A DNA stretch of 64,000 bases. Origin: Ga0077555 sp050187415. Lineage in GTDB: Bacteria > Pseudomonadota > Alphaproteobacteria > Rhizobiales > Hyphomicrobiaceae. The translations under genes and the position numbers were made by a program. The notes under the pieces were generated by a model. The model was not told the DNA's origin. It searched no databases and was given only the letters and a program-made list of their open reading frames with translations. Location of the stretch: the NCBI GenBank assembly GCA_050187415.1, contig JBFWXN010000017.1, positions 1 to 64,000 on the forward strand, given 5' to 3'. Below, one piece after another: positions 26,578 through 34,538 of the stretch. Each line of letters opens with the position of its first letter. Within the stretch, counting starts at the first letter, position 1.

Positions 26578-28857
26578 GTGACGTTGGGTGCGGATCGAAG
26601 CCCCGGCAGAAGCATCGCCGTCGTTCGATCGGTCATTCCGCCGTTCGCACAGGGCGGGCTGTTCTGGAAATATGTCGGCATGTTTGCCGCGGTGCTCGGC
26701 ATCGCTCTGGTCGGCAATGGCCTGGTCAACATCTGGTTCCTCTACGATGAGAACAGTTCGAATCTCCACCGGCTGCAATCAGAGCAGGCAGCGGCGGCCG
26801 CAGAGAGGATCTCGCATTTCGTTGAGGAGATCGAGGCCCAGATGGGGTGGACGACGCACCTGCCCTGGGCGGCCTCGACCATGGACCAGCATGAGCTCGA
26901 CGGCCGCCGTTTGATGCGGCAAGTGCCGGCCATCACCGAGCTGACGCTACTGGATCCGCACGGACGTGAGCGGTTGCGCCTGTCGCGCCAAGCGGAAGAC
27001 CGCGAGGGCAACAACGCCGATCATTCCGGTGACGACAGTTTCAAGACCGCGATTGCCGGCAAGACGCATTACGGACCGGTCTATTTTCGTCGGGAGACCG
27101 AGCCCTACATGTCGATCTCCGTCGGCGGTGCGCGGAACGACGCGGGTGTGAGTGTGGCGCAGGTGAACCTCAAGCATATCTGGGACGTGGTCAGCCAGAT
27201 TCGCGTTGGCCGCACAGGCGGAGCGTATGTGGTCGGTCCCGAAGGCCACCTGATCGCGCATCCGGACATCAGCCGCGTCCTGCGGAACATAGATCTTTCG
27301 CGCCAGCCGCAGGTCGCGGCAGCTCGCCGCGCAATGCCATTGCACGGCGCAACGACGTTTGCTGCACTCAACCTCGACGGCAAGCGCGTCCTGACCACTT
27401 ACGCTGCGGTCAAACCTCTCGACTGGCTGGTATTCATCGAGTTGCCGGAACGGGAGGCGAATGCGCCGCTCTATTCGGCGCTCGCCCGATGGCTTGCCTT
27501 AACCGTCGCCGGCCTAGCAATGTCGCTCGTGGCGGCCCTGCTGCTGGCCCGCCACATGGTCATTCCCATACGGTCGCTGGCCGTGAGCGCCCAGCAGATC
27601 GGCACTGGCGCGCTGGACCATCGCATAGCGATCAGCACAGGCGACGAGCTGGAGGCGCTCGCCCTTCAATTCAATCACATGGCGAGCCAGCTGCAGGGGT
27701 CCTACGAGAGCCTCGAGCGCAAAGTCGATGAACGCACGCGAAAGCTCCAGGAAGCCAACCTGGCGAAGTCCCGCTTTCTGGCCGTCGCCAGTCACGACCT
27801 GCGCCAGCCTTTGCATGCACTCAATCTGTTCGTTGCCCAGCTCGGAAGCGCCAACGACCCCATGGAGCGACAGCGTTTGACGCAGAACATCGTCTCTTCG
27901 ATCGACAGCATGAACAGGCTGTTCAACGAGCTTCTCGACATCTCCCGCCTTGACGCGGGAGCGCTCACACCGCACGTCACAAGGTTCGCGATCGATCAAG
28001 TGCTGTCACGGATCGAGACGACATTCGCTGCCGCCGCTCACGACAAAGGCTTGCATTTCCGGGTCGTAGGGAGCGCTGCCTGGGTCGAGAGCGACCCCAT
28101 ACTCCTCGGCCGCATTCTTCTCAATCTCGTTTCGAACGCGGTCCGCTACACGTCGGTCGGCGGCATCGTCGTCGGCTGCCGCCGCAGCCAGGGCAAACTG
28201 CGTATCGACGTCTGCGACACGGGCGCCGGCATCGCGGAGGACCAGCAGCGGCGCATCTTCAGCGAATTCTACAGGATCGACCCCGAAGGTCATGAGACCG
28301 GCGAGGGACTAGGTCTCGGCCTTGCCATTGTCGAGCGGCTGTGCACGCTGCTCGATCATCCTCTGACATTGGTTTCACAGCTCGGCCGCGGCTCGCGCTT
28401 CTCGGTCTCGCTGCCGATGACCGCGGCGGGCGCGCCAAAGCAAGCGAGCGAGCGATCGCCCGCGCAAAGCGGTGCCCTGACCGACAAGCTGATCGTCGTG
28501 ATCGACGATGATTCACTGGTCCGCGAGAGCACGTGCGGGCTGCTGACCGGGTGGGGCTGCCGCGTCGTCGTGGCGGAAACGGCGCTCGAGGCCGTCGGCA
28601 GCCTGGCCGGCATGGAACCCGACCTGATCATCTCCGACCTTCATCTCGCAGGAGGAGGTACGGGCGTCGAGGCCATCGACTGCCTCCGCAGGGCATTCGG
28701 TCCGGCCGTGCCGGCCTTCCTGATCAGCGGCGACATCTCGACTGGGCAGACAGGCAAGGTCGGACCGCACGGCTATCCGCTGCTTCACAAGCCGGTGACG
28801 CCGATGGCGCTCAGGGCCATGATGGCGGCAATGCTGCTGCGAGCCCCGTCGACCTGA
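26578..28857 (+). CDS. Hybrid sensor histidine kinase (dCache-HAMP-HisKA-HATPase-REC)
   Basis: 759 residues, GTG start. TM1 about 25-50, an extracytoplasmic double-Cache-like sensor about 60-300 (GGAYVVGPEGHLIAHPD), TM2 about 300-325, HAMP, then HisKA with SHDLRQPLHALN (phospho-His H406), HATPase (NLVSNAVRYTS; GLGLGLAIVERL) and a C-terminal receiver (IDDDSLVR; phospho-Asp D687 in IISDLHL). Membrane sensor of a small ligand. A convergent NarL-type regulator is 19 nt downstream of its end and is the obvious partner; the divergent binding protein could deliver ligand (inference). Confidence 0.92.
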   Translation: MTLGADRSPGRSIAVVRSVIPPFAQGGLFWKYVGMFAAVLGIALVGNGLVNIWFLYDENSSNLHRLQSEQAAAAAERISHFVEEIEAQMGWTTHLPWAASTMDQHELDGRRLMRQVPAITELTLLDPHGRERLRLSRQAEDREGNNADHSGDDSFKTAIAGKTHYGPVYFRRETEPYMSISVGGARNDAGVSVAQVNLKHIWDVVSQIRVGRTGGAYVVGPEGHLIAHPDISRVLRNIDLSRQPQVAAARRAMPLHGATTFAALNLDGKRVLTTYAAVKPLDWLVFIELPEREANAPLYSALARWLALTVAGLAMSLVAALLLARHMVIPIRSLAVSAQQIGTGALDHRIAISTGDELEALALQFNHMASQLQGSYESLERKVDERTRKLQEANLAKSRFLAVASHDLRQPLHALNLFVAQLGSANDPMERQRLTQNIVSSIDSMNRLFNELLDISRLDAGALTPHVTRFAIDQVLSRIETTFAAAAHDKGLHFRVVGSAAWVESDPILLGRILLNLVSNAVRYTSVGGIVVGCRRSQGKLRIDVCDTGAGIAEDQQRRIFSEFYRIDPEGHETGEGLGLGLAIVERLCTLLDHPLTLVSQLGRGSRFSVSLPMTAAGAPKQASERSPAQSGALTDKLIVVIDDDSLVRESTCGLLTGWGCRVVVAETALEAVGSLAGMEPDLIISDLHLAGGGTGVEAIDCLRRAFGPAVPAFLISGDISTGQTGKVGPHGYPLLHKPVTPMALRAMMAAMLLRAPST

Positions 28858-28876
28858 GCCGGGCAACGCCCCCTTC

Positions 28877-29545
28877 TCATTCCGGCGATGCGAAATCCCA
28901 GCCGAATGCGGTCGCGGCCAGCACTGCTTCTGTGCGGTTGTTGACGTTAAGCGCCCTCAGGATCGCCGAGACATGGTTTTTGACAGTGGGCTCAGCGAGG
29001 TCGAGTTGCCGGCAGATCAACTTGTTACTCTTGCCCTGCATCATCAGGGCCAGGACTTCGAGCTGGCGACCCGTCAGTCCCAGATCTGAAGGTTTCGGCC
29101 CCATGCTTGCCGGCTTGGTTGGGGGCGGCCGGGTGAAATTCGCTGTCGGTCCCTGAAGGATTTCGGGCGGTATGTAGACGCCACCCGCGAGCACGAGCCG
29201 CAGTGCGCTAAGCAGAACGTCGCGCGTCGCCGTCTTCGCGATGAAGCCCTGCGCGCCGCCGTCGAGTGACCGCAGCACGTTGTCACGATCGCTGTAGGCC
29301 GACAGCATGACGATAGCGGTTGCCGGATGACTCTTGCGCAGTGTGGCCAGCATCTCAAGCCCGTCGCGGTCAGGGAGTCCGAGATCGAGGAGGACCAGCG
29401 ACAAGTCAGGATTATGGGCAATCAGGTGCTCGGCCTCCCTCGCGGTTTGCGCCTCGTAAATGGCTGCCGAACTGTCAATCTCCCGCAACACGGCGCGCAT
29501 GGCTTCGCGGATCAGAGCGTGATCGTCCACCAGCAGCATCTTCAT
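28877..29545 (-). CDS. NarL/FixJ-type response regulator
   Basis: 222 residues. Receiver: VDDH at 6-9, phospho-acceptor D54 in VLLDLGLPD, and FIAKTA. C-terminal LuxR helix-turn-helix: LTGRQLEVLALMMQGKSNKLICRQLDLAEPTVKNHVSAIL. Convergent with the hybrid kinase gene, so a two-component pair is likely. Confidence 0.92.
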   Translation of the reverse strand: MKMLLVDDHALIREAMRAVLREIDSSAAIYEAQTAREAEHLIAHNPDLSLVLLDLGLPDRDGLEMLATLRKSHPATAIVMLSAYSDRDNVLRSLDGGAQGFIAKTATRDVLLSALRLVLAGGVYIPPEILQGPTANFTRPPPTKPASMGPKPSDLGLTGRQLEVLALMMQGKSNKLICRQLDLAEPTVKNHVSAILRALNVNNRTEAVLAATAFGWDFASPE

Positions 29546-29739
29546 CCTGCAGCTCCATCATGCGACGCCGAAACGCCGGCGGTTAGTCGGCTTGCCGCAT
29601 CTCTCTGACCCGTCGACGTGACGATTCCTCCACCCTTCCCCCTGAGATTACAATACCGCTCCGGCTTCATCTCCTCTGGCTTCGATGGCGTTCGCGCGGC
29701 TCTGTTGCTGCACCTCGAACGCCGGCGGCTTATATCGAT

Positions 29740-30000
29740 GATACTTCAGTATCGGTTCTTGATGCTGGATCTGAATCGGCAGCGAGACGAGTTATTTTTG
29801 ATTGTTTTTTCAATGAGTTGAATCGTTCGCGCGAGCCGGCGGTCCACGCTACTGCCGATACTCCCGACTGATTCCAAATCGTCCCGGCATTTGGTTTGTT
29901 GCGCCCATCGCAGCGCCGGCAACCGCCGACTGGCAGTGAACCAAGAGACGGCAATTCCAATACGCAAACTTCGCGATCGAGCGGAGCCTTCTGTCGCGAA
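29740..30000 (+). repeat. Duplicated upstream region, copy 2 (before DUF1127)
   Basis: Begins with a perfect inverted repeat GATAC-TTCA-GTATC (29740-29753) in the same position as in copy 1, 115 nt before CCGATACTCC (29855). Alignable to 20483-20740 through the first codons of DUF4242. It now lies upstream of DUF1127. The rest of 29546-29739 holds nothing I recognise. Confidence 0.68.
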
Positions 30001-30050
30001 GGGCCTGCCGACCTGGCCACTTGCACGAGCCAAAGAAGGTTGCAGAAAAA
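29954..30050 (+). pseudogene. Decayed 5' end of a DUF4242 gene
   Basis: Aligned to the intact DUF4242 gene, the start codon has become ATT, one C is inserted (GCAAACTTCGCGATCGAGCG versus GCAAATTCGCAATCGAGCG), and the rest can be followed to GGCCACTTGCACGAGCC-AAGAAG, the equivalent of the DQLREAAQK segment. Fragments still read FAIERSL and, in another frame, HLHEPKK. It stops at the DUF1127 ribosome-binding site. Confidence 0.6.
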
Positions 30051-30061
30051 AGGAAATGACC

Positions 30062-30325
30062 ATGAGCACGAACATATACGCCGAAATTACCCATGTGAGC
30101 TGGGCTGAGCCGGCTTCACGTCGGTACGGCCGCCTGAGGCGAATGATCGAGGGGGCGAGAGCGTGGCATCACCAGCGAAAGGCACTGGCTGAACTGTCTG
30201 CGCTCGACAACAGGATGCTTCGCGACATCGGCATCGATCGCTCCGAGATAAACTCGATCGTTAACGACAAGACCGGCGAGCGTCGCGTGCGCAGCCAACA
30301 CTTCGAAAATACCCGTTGGTTCTAG
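30062..30325 (+). CDS. DUF1127 small basic protein
   Basis: 87 residues from ATG 30062 (AGGA 7 nt upstream; a second ATG two codons earlier is possible). The YjiS/DUF1127 signature is ALAELSALDNRMLRDIGIDRSEI near residues 41-63. Such proteins bind RNA or regulators and affect phosphate, carbon and stress responses in Alphaproteobacteria. 128 nt upstream of the repeat-peptide gene. Confidence 0.85.
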   Translation: MSTNIYAEITHVSWAEPASRRYGRLRRMIEGARAWHHQRKALAELSALDNRMLRDIGIDRSEINSIVNDKTGERRVRSQHFENTRWF

Positions 30326-30452
30326 AGCCTAATGGGCAACCCGATATCCGGCACTCCCTCACGACCTGGTGGAGGCGCGGATATGGTCGGTCAAGCAAGG
30401 ACCCGGCCGACGAAGCAGTAGTCGAAACAGAAAACAAATTAGGAGTTGAGAC

Positions 30453-30728
30453 ATGAGCACTTCAACCACCAAGACAGTAATCGCTGGACTTGTCGCGCTT
30501 GCGACGATGCTTTCCCCGAGCATGGCAGCCGACGTCCAGAGCGGCCTCTTCGGCACAATTGCCGATACCGCACCACGCTCATTGTTCGATCAGATCGCCG
30601 AGACGGCACCGCGGTCGGTCTTCGATCAGCTAGCGGATAGCGCGCCGCGCTCGATCTTTGAGGATATCCAGCAGTCGGCTCCGCTCGCCACAGCGGCTCC
30701 GATCCTCACGACCGATGGCACACACTGA
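30453..30728 (+). CDS. Exported small protein with four 12-residue repeats
   Basis: 91 residues, AGGAG 7 nt before ATG. A signal peptide (VIAGLVALATMLSPSMA, cleavage about residue 25-26) precedes four tandem repeats at residues 31-42, 43-54, 55-66 and 67-78. Their consensus is S(L/V/I)FDQ(I/L)A(D/E)(T/S)APR; the repeat ends S/T-A-P. The tail is short and polar. No cysteines are present. The mature peptide would be about 65 residues. I do not recognise the family; related repeats may occur near DUF1127 genes in other Hyphomicrobiales. Function unknown. Confidence 0.78.
   Translation: MSTSTTKTVIAGLVALATMLSPSMAADVQSGLFGTIADTAPRSLFDQIAETAPRSVFDQLADSAPRSIFEDIQQSAPLATAAPILTTDGTH
30543..30686 (+). 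repeat. Four 36-bp coding repeats
   Basis: The 36-bp units encode the 12-residue repeats and differ by many synonymous and some conservative changes (GAT-ACC-GCA-CCA, GAG-ACG-GCA-CCG, GAT-AGC-GCG-CCG). So the array is old and kept by selection on protein, not by recent replication slippage. Confidence 0.75.
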
Positions 30729-30747
30729 CGGTGCCTAATGGCGCCCC

Positions 30748-30770
30748 GCCCGGGCATGACCAGCCCGGGC
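30748..30770. terminator. GC-rich hairpin between convergent genes
   Basis: GCCCGGGC, 7-nt loop, GCCCGGGC. A perfect 8-bp stem about 20 nt past the repeat-peptide stop and 50 nt from the MerR-family stop on the other strand. No T-run follows, so it is a likely but not classical bidirectional terminator. Confidence 0.5.
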
Positions 30771-30823
30771 AATTCGCTCCAACTCTGCGCAGCGAAGACT
30801 AAACGGCCGCGGGATCAGCCACC

Positions 30824-31231
30824 TCAGCGCGTGCTCGCACGAGCGCGACTGGCCAGACGCATCAGCCGTTGGAACTTCGGACACGCAAAGTGAGACGGTG
30901 CCTGGCACTCGGCGACGTGCCGGATCAGGTCGCGAAGGGCGCTGAGCTTTCGGATTTGACGATCGAGATCGTCGGCCTTCGATAGTAGTGCTGGTCTCGG
31001 AATGTTCGGCTTCCCGTCAACACCGAACACCGTGCGAATTTCTTGGAGCGAGAAGCCCGCCGCCTGCCCCATCGCGATCAGGTTTAATTGCAGGAGGACC
31101 TCGGGGCCGAACTGACGTCTTAGGCCATGTCGTCCCGCCGATGAGATCAGGCCCAGCTCCTCGTAGTAGCGCAGAGCCGAAGCCGGTAGACCCGATCTGC
31201 TCGAAACATCGGAAATATCGAGCAACTTCAT
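30824..31231 (-). CDS. MerR-family transcriptional regulator
   Basis: 135 residues from ATG 31231. Winged-helix start KLLDISDVSSRSGLPASALRYYEELGLISSAGRHGLRRQF, a linker helix ADDLDRQIRKLSALRDLI, and a short tail with only two Cys (AECQ and ACPKF). It lacks the Cys cluster of SoxR. Divergent from an MFS exporter; the shared operator suggests it controls both. Confidence 0.88.
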   Translation of the reverse strand: MKLLDISDVSSRSGLPASALRYYEELGLISSAGRHGLRRQFGPEVLLQLNLIAMGQAAGFSLQEIRTVFGVDGKPNIPRPALLSKADDLDRQIRKLSALRDLIRHVAECQAPSHFACPKFQRLMRLASRARASTR

Positions 31232-31233
31232 GC

Positions 31234-31264
31234 TTGACCTCAAGTGAACTTGAGGTTGTAGCGT
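31234..31264 (+). promoter_or_regulatory. MerR-type operator and promoter for the MFS gene
   Basis: ACCTCAAGT-GA-ACTTGAGGT (31237-31256) is a perfect 9-bp inverted repeat, very close to the SoxR box. TTGACC (31234-31239) and TAGCGT (31259-31264) are 19 bp apart, the unusual spacing of MerR-activated promoters, with the palindrome between them. Confidence 0.7.
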
Positions 31265-31298
31265 GCCTCATTGATTGAAGTTGGTCAAGGAGGAAGTC

Positions 31299-32723
31299 AT
31301 GGCGATGCTCTCGCAAATCGCTGGTGAAAAGCGGATGACGCAAACCGCGATGGGGCCGGGCTCGATCATCGGCCTCGCCCTCACAATGGCGCTAGGCTCG
31401 TTGGGCGTGAGCCTGCCCTATGTCGCCTTGCCGACCTTGAGCGAAGCGTTCGGCGTCTCGCTACAGGCGGTGCAGTGGATCGTTACCACCTACTTATTGG
31501 CCGTCACGACACTCGTCGTTGGAGTCGGAAAGCTGGGTGACATGTTCGGGCCGCGAAATGTTCTGCTCGCGGGATCAAGTCTATATTTGCTTGCGACCGT
31601 CGCCTGTGCCGCAGCGCCAACCTTCTGGATGTTGCTCGCCGGCCGAGCTCTCCAAGGTGCGGGAGCCGCCGCTCTGATAGCCCTAACGCTGGTGCTCGCC
31701 CGGCAGACCGTCGGTAGGGACAAGATGGGCCGTATCATTGGCCTGCTGGGGACTATGTCGGCGGTTGGGACGGCGCTGGGTCCCACGCTTGGCGGAGCGC
31801 TCACCGCAGGTTTCGGATGGCGCTCGATTTTCCTGGCCCTGATCCCAGTGAGCGCGATCAGCTTGGCGCTCATACTCTTCAGCATTCCGTCTGCGGCTGC
31901 GCCACGTCGCTCGTCCGCAGCCTTCGACGGCGTCGGCACACTGCTGCTGGGATTGAGCGTTGCGCTCTATGCTCTGGCTCTCTGTGGCGTGACCGGCGGG
32001 TCGTGGAGCGGGGGCCTTTTTCTGCTCGCGATCGTGAGTGCCACTGTTTTCGTATTTGTGGAGCAGCGAGCAGAAGCACCGCTTGTTCCGTTTGCCTTAA
32101 TGAGAGATGCCAAGCTCGTCGCAGGGCTCACCGGCAACATCCTGACCGCAGCCGTGATGATGGCGACGCTGGTCGTCGGTCCATTCTACTTATCGCGGGG
32201 GTTGGGCCTCGACGTCGTGACAGTCGGCGTCATCGTCTCGGTCGGTCCGATCATTGCTGCGATCAGCGGGGTTCCTGCCGGATTCGTCGTGGACAAGTTC
32301 GGCGCGCGTGCGGTGCTCGTCGCTGGGCTCGCTCAGTTGCTGGTTGGCTGCTCTGCCTTGGCAATGCTCACACCAGCCGTCGGTGTTTCCGGCTATGTCG
32401 CCGCACTTGCCGTTCTGACGTCCGGCTATCAGCTCTTTCTGGCGGCCAACAATACGGCTGTGATGCTCGGCGCCTCCGAGGAACAGCGCGGCGTCATTTC
32501 GGGGGTGTTGACACTGTCTCGTAATCTCGGGCTCGCGACCGGCGCCTCGCTCATGGGCGGGACCTTCGCAGCGTTGATCGACGGCTCAGCTGCCGGCAAC
32601 ACCGACAACGTGGCACGCGCGATGAATATCACGTTCGCTTTCGCCGGAGGATTCATCCTGATTGCCTTGGCTTTGGTGATCCGAGCAACAGCGGCGGTAG
32701 AAGCGAAGGCTGACGAACGATAG
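31299..32723 (+). CDS. MFS multidrug exporter, DHA2 type (14 TM)
   Basis: 474 residues from ATG 31299, with AAGGAGG 4-5 nt upstream; a TTG at 31275 lies in the ribosome site. PYVALPTLSEAFGVSLQAVQWIVTTYLLA, LGDMFGPRNVL (motif A) and GRALQGAGAAALIALTLVLA (motif C area) are EmrB/QacA-like; about 14 hydrophobic segments. Probable proton-driven efflux of hydrophobic toxins or a redox-active compound sensed by MerR. Confidence 0.9.
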   Translation: MAMLSQIAGEKRMTQTAMGPGSIIGLALTMALGSLGVSLPYVALPTLSEAFGVSLQAVQWIVTTYLLAVTTLVVGVGKLGDMFGPRNVLLAGSSLYLLATVACAAAPTFWMLLAGRALQGAGAAALIALTLVLARQTVGRDKMGRIIGLLGTMSAVGTALGPTLGGALTAGFGWRSIFLALIPVSAISLALILFSIPSAAAPRRSSAAFDGVGTLLLGLSVALYALALCGVTGGSWSGGLFLLAIVSATVFVFVEQRAEAPLVPFALMRDAKLVAGLTGNILTAAVMMATLVVGPFYLSRGLGLDVVTVGVIVSVGPIIAAISGVPAGFVVDKFGARAVLVAGLAQLLVGCSALAMLTPAVGVSGYVAALAVLTSGYQLFLAANNTAVMLGASEEQRGVISGVLTLSRNLGLATGASLMGGTFAALIDGSAAGNTDNVARAMNITFAFAGGFILIALALVIRATAAVEAKADER

Positions 32724-33058
32724 CAGTCCCGCACGGATGTCGGCTTTCGAAGCGAGCGCGTGTCAATATTGCTCCACCAGACGAAGAAGAGCGAACCACG
32801 AAGAGGAGTTCCGCTTACTCTTCAGCATGCCAAGCACGCCTCTGATATGGAACGCGATTGGCTCCGAACGTCCATCGGCTTTGTCGGTCATGGAGACAGC
32901 ACATCACCCCGGGGGATACACGTTCTTTCCGAGCCGCCGACTTTGTCCGGATCGAAAGAAGGCTCTGAGTAGAATGAAGCGGATCGCCCGTTCGGGCGGT
33001 GTTCTGGGATCTTATGTTTGGGATTGCCTACATTTCGAGCCTGCGGCGTTAGCCGATC
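32724..33058. other. Gap with a possible gene relic
   Basis: 335 nt between two convergent genes. Apart from the methyltransferase-like fragment listed separately (32959-33024), I see no gene, hairpin or repeat. Confidence 0.4.
32959..33024 (+). pseudogene. Fragment of a class I methyltransferase
   Basis: The frame reads KALSRMKRIARSGGVLGSYVWD, very like the usual ALxEMxRVxRPGGxVxAYVWD strand-4/5 segment of SAM methyltransferases. Flanking sequence shows no further match in any frame. A 22-residue match is thin, so it is only a suggestion. Confidence 0.35.
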
Positions 33059-34042
33059 TCACTCTCGGCCGAGAGAAAACTCGGCGACCACCGCGGCATG
33101 ATAGGAGCCGATGGACCTGCTGACCCGTGCATATCCGATGGCCTCGTCGCCGAGGGTTTCGTTGTGCACCTCTATCGATCTGAAATGCCCGTAGAGCGTA
33201 CGACTCGCCAGGATGTGGTCCAGCATCTGCGGCCGTCCGTGATGCAGCACGCTCCAGCGGCGATCGTCCGGGATGTAGCGATCAAGCACGACCAAGCTCC
33301 GGGCGCTGAGGAGGCCGTTACCGGTATCCTCTTCGGCGCCGACCGCAATCCTGAGCGGCGTCTCGTGATCCTCGGCATTGAAGTCACCGGCAACTGCGAT
33401 CAGCCGCTGAGGATCTGCGGTAAGCAACTGGTCGATGAGCATCCTGAGTTCAAGCGCCTGCGCGCTCCGTCGCACGCTCGAGACGAAGTAACCCTCGGCC
33501 CAGCCCACGATGCTGCGCCAGACGAACGGCGACACCTTCTGACCGGCGATGCTAACCGCGAGCGGCGCGCGCAGATGCAGGTTGATCACGGAGAGAAACT
33601 GGCCATCACTCAGCTCGACCTCGGTCACCAGCAGCGGACGGTCGAAGCAGATCGGCTGCGGCTCGCGCTCAGCTGGATCGGCAGTTTGCAGTGCGTGCCG
33701 CACGGGTGGCACGAGATCGTGGCGGACCTCGCGAGACCCGCGCACCGGGAAGCGCGACAGCGTCACCAAATTGTGTACGTCGGCTGCGCCTTTTCCGCCC
33801 GACCTTGTCGTCGCTGCACGGTGATATCCGGCATAGGCAGTCCCGGCGACGAGTTGATCGAGCGCCGCGAGCACGCGCTCTGACCGACCGGGAACGTGCT
33901 GCGCATTCACCTCTTGAAGACAGAGCACGTCCGCATCGAGACGTGCCAGTGCCGGTCGCAACAGCTGGGCTCGCACTTCGATTGGAGCGCTGGCCTTTGG
34001 GGGAAGATCGAGACTTTCGAGGTTGAACGTCGCGATGCGCAT
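33059..34042 (-). CDS. Endonuclease/exonuclease/phosphatase-family protein
   Basis: 327 residues. EEP motifs: TFNLESL at the start, VLCLQEVN (metal-binding Glu), VINLHLRA, VAGDFNAE and MLDHILAS. The final SDHxxV motif is SYHAAVVAEF, with Asp replaced by Tyr, so metal-dependent catalysis may be altered. No signal. Last gene of the CBS-Hsp20-EEP run, 31 nt after hsp20. Confidence 0.85.
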   Translation of the reverse strand: MRIATFNLESLDLPPKASAPIEVRAQLLRPALARLDADVLCLQEVNAQHVPGRSERVLAALDQLVAGTAYAGYHRAATTRSGGKGAADVHNLVTLSRFPVRGSREVRHDLVPPVRHALQTADPAEREPQPICFDRPLLVTEVELSDGQFLSVINLHLRAPLAVSIAGQKVSPFVWRSIVGWAEGYFVSSVRRSAQALELRMLIDQLLTADPQRLIAVAGDFNAEDHETPLRIAVGAEEDTGNGLLSARSLVVLDRYIPDDRRWSVLHHGRPQMLDHILASRTLYGHFRSIEVHNETLGDEAIGYARVSRSIGSYHAAVVAEFSLGRE

Positions 34043-34073
34043 GGCCCGGTGCTCCGATCGCGTCTCTTCTCGA

Positions 34074-34490
34074 TCAAGGTGTGCGAATGGAGACCTTGCG
34101 TGCAGGGCCCGCGCTGACTCGCTCTTTCGGCAATCGAACGGTCAGCACGCCATTCTTAAACTGCGCGTCGATGGAGTCCGGGTCAGCGTCGGGGGGGATG
34201 CGAAATGCGCGCTGAAAGGCGCCGTACTCGCGCTCCGAGAAAAGATAGTTCTTTTCAGTGACCTCCTGGTCGAACCGCTTCTCGCCGGTCACCACCAACA
34301 TGCCGTCCTGCACCGCGACGTCCATATCTTCGGGCATTACGCCCGGCAGCTCCATCGTGATCTCGTAGGCATCAGACAGTACGGCCGCATCCGAGCGCGG
34401 CGCAAACCAGTCGGCGATCTTCTGGCTCGCCTTCTTGATAGGCTCGTACAGCGATGGCATCCACCCGCCGGTTTGTGTGCGTTCGACCAT
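34074..34490 (-). CDS. Hsp20 small heat-shock protein
   Basis: 138 residues from ATG 34490 (GAGGA 8 nt upstream; a longer frame to 34538 lacks this). The alpha-crystallin domain starts DAYEITMELPGVMPEDMDVAVQDGMLVVTGEKR and ends FKNGVLTVRLPK. Cytoplasmic holdase chaperone. Follows a CBS gene by 48 nt on the same strand, a pairing common in low-oxygen stress regions. Confidence 0.92.
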   Translation of the reverse strand: MVERTQTGGWMPSLYEPIKKASQKIADWFAPRSDAAVLSDAYEITMELPGVMPEDMDVAVQDGMLVVTGEKRFDQEVTEKNYLFSEREYGAFQRAFRIPPDADPDSIDAQFKNGVLTVRLPKERVSAGPARKVSIRTP

Positions 34491-34538
34491 GGCTCGTTCC
34501 TCGATCTGCAATGTTGGGTTCTCAAAGAAGCGCCGCAC

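Noticed and set aside
29618..29821. 67-codon plus-strand frame
   Set aside because: Lies in the duplicated regulatory region; amino-acid sequence is not shared with copy 1, so selection is on DNA.
30543..30686. Recent replication-slippage microsatellite
   Set aside because: Repeat units differ at many synonymous positions; protein motif is better conserved than DNA.
31275..31288. TTGAAGTTGGTCAA as another FNR/FixK box
   Set aside because: Fits the pattern but lies in the leader and ribosome site of the MFS gene, downstream of a convincing MerR promoter; about one chance hit in the window is expected.
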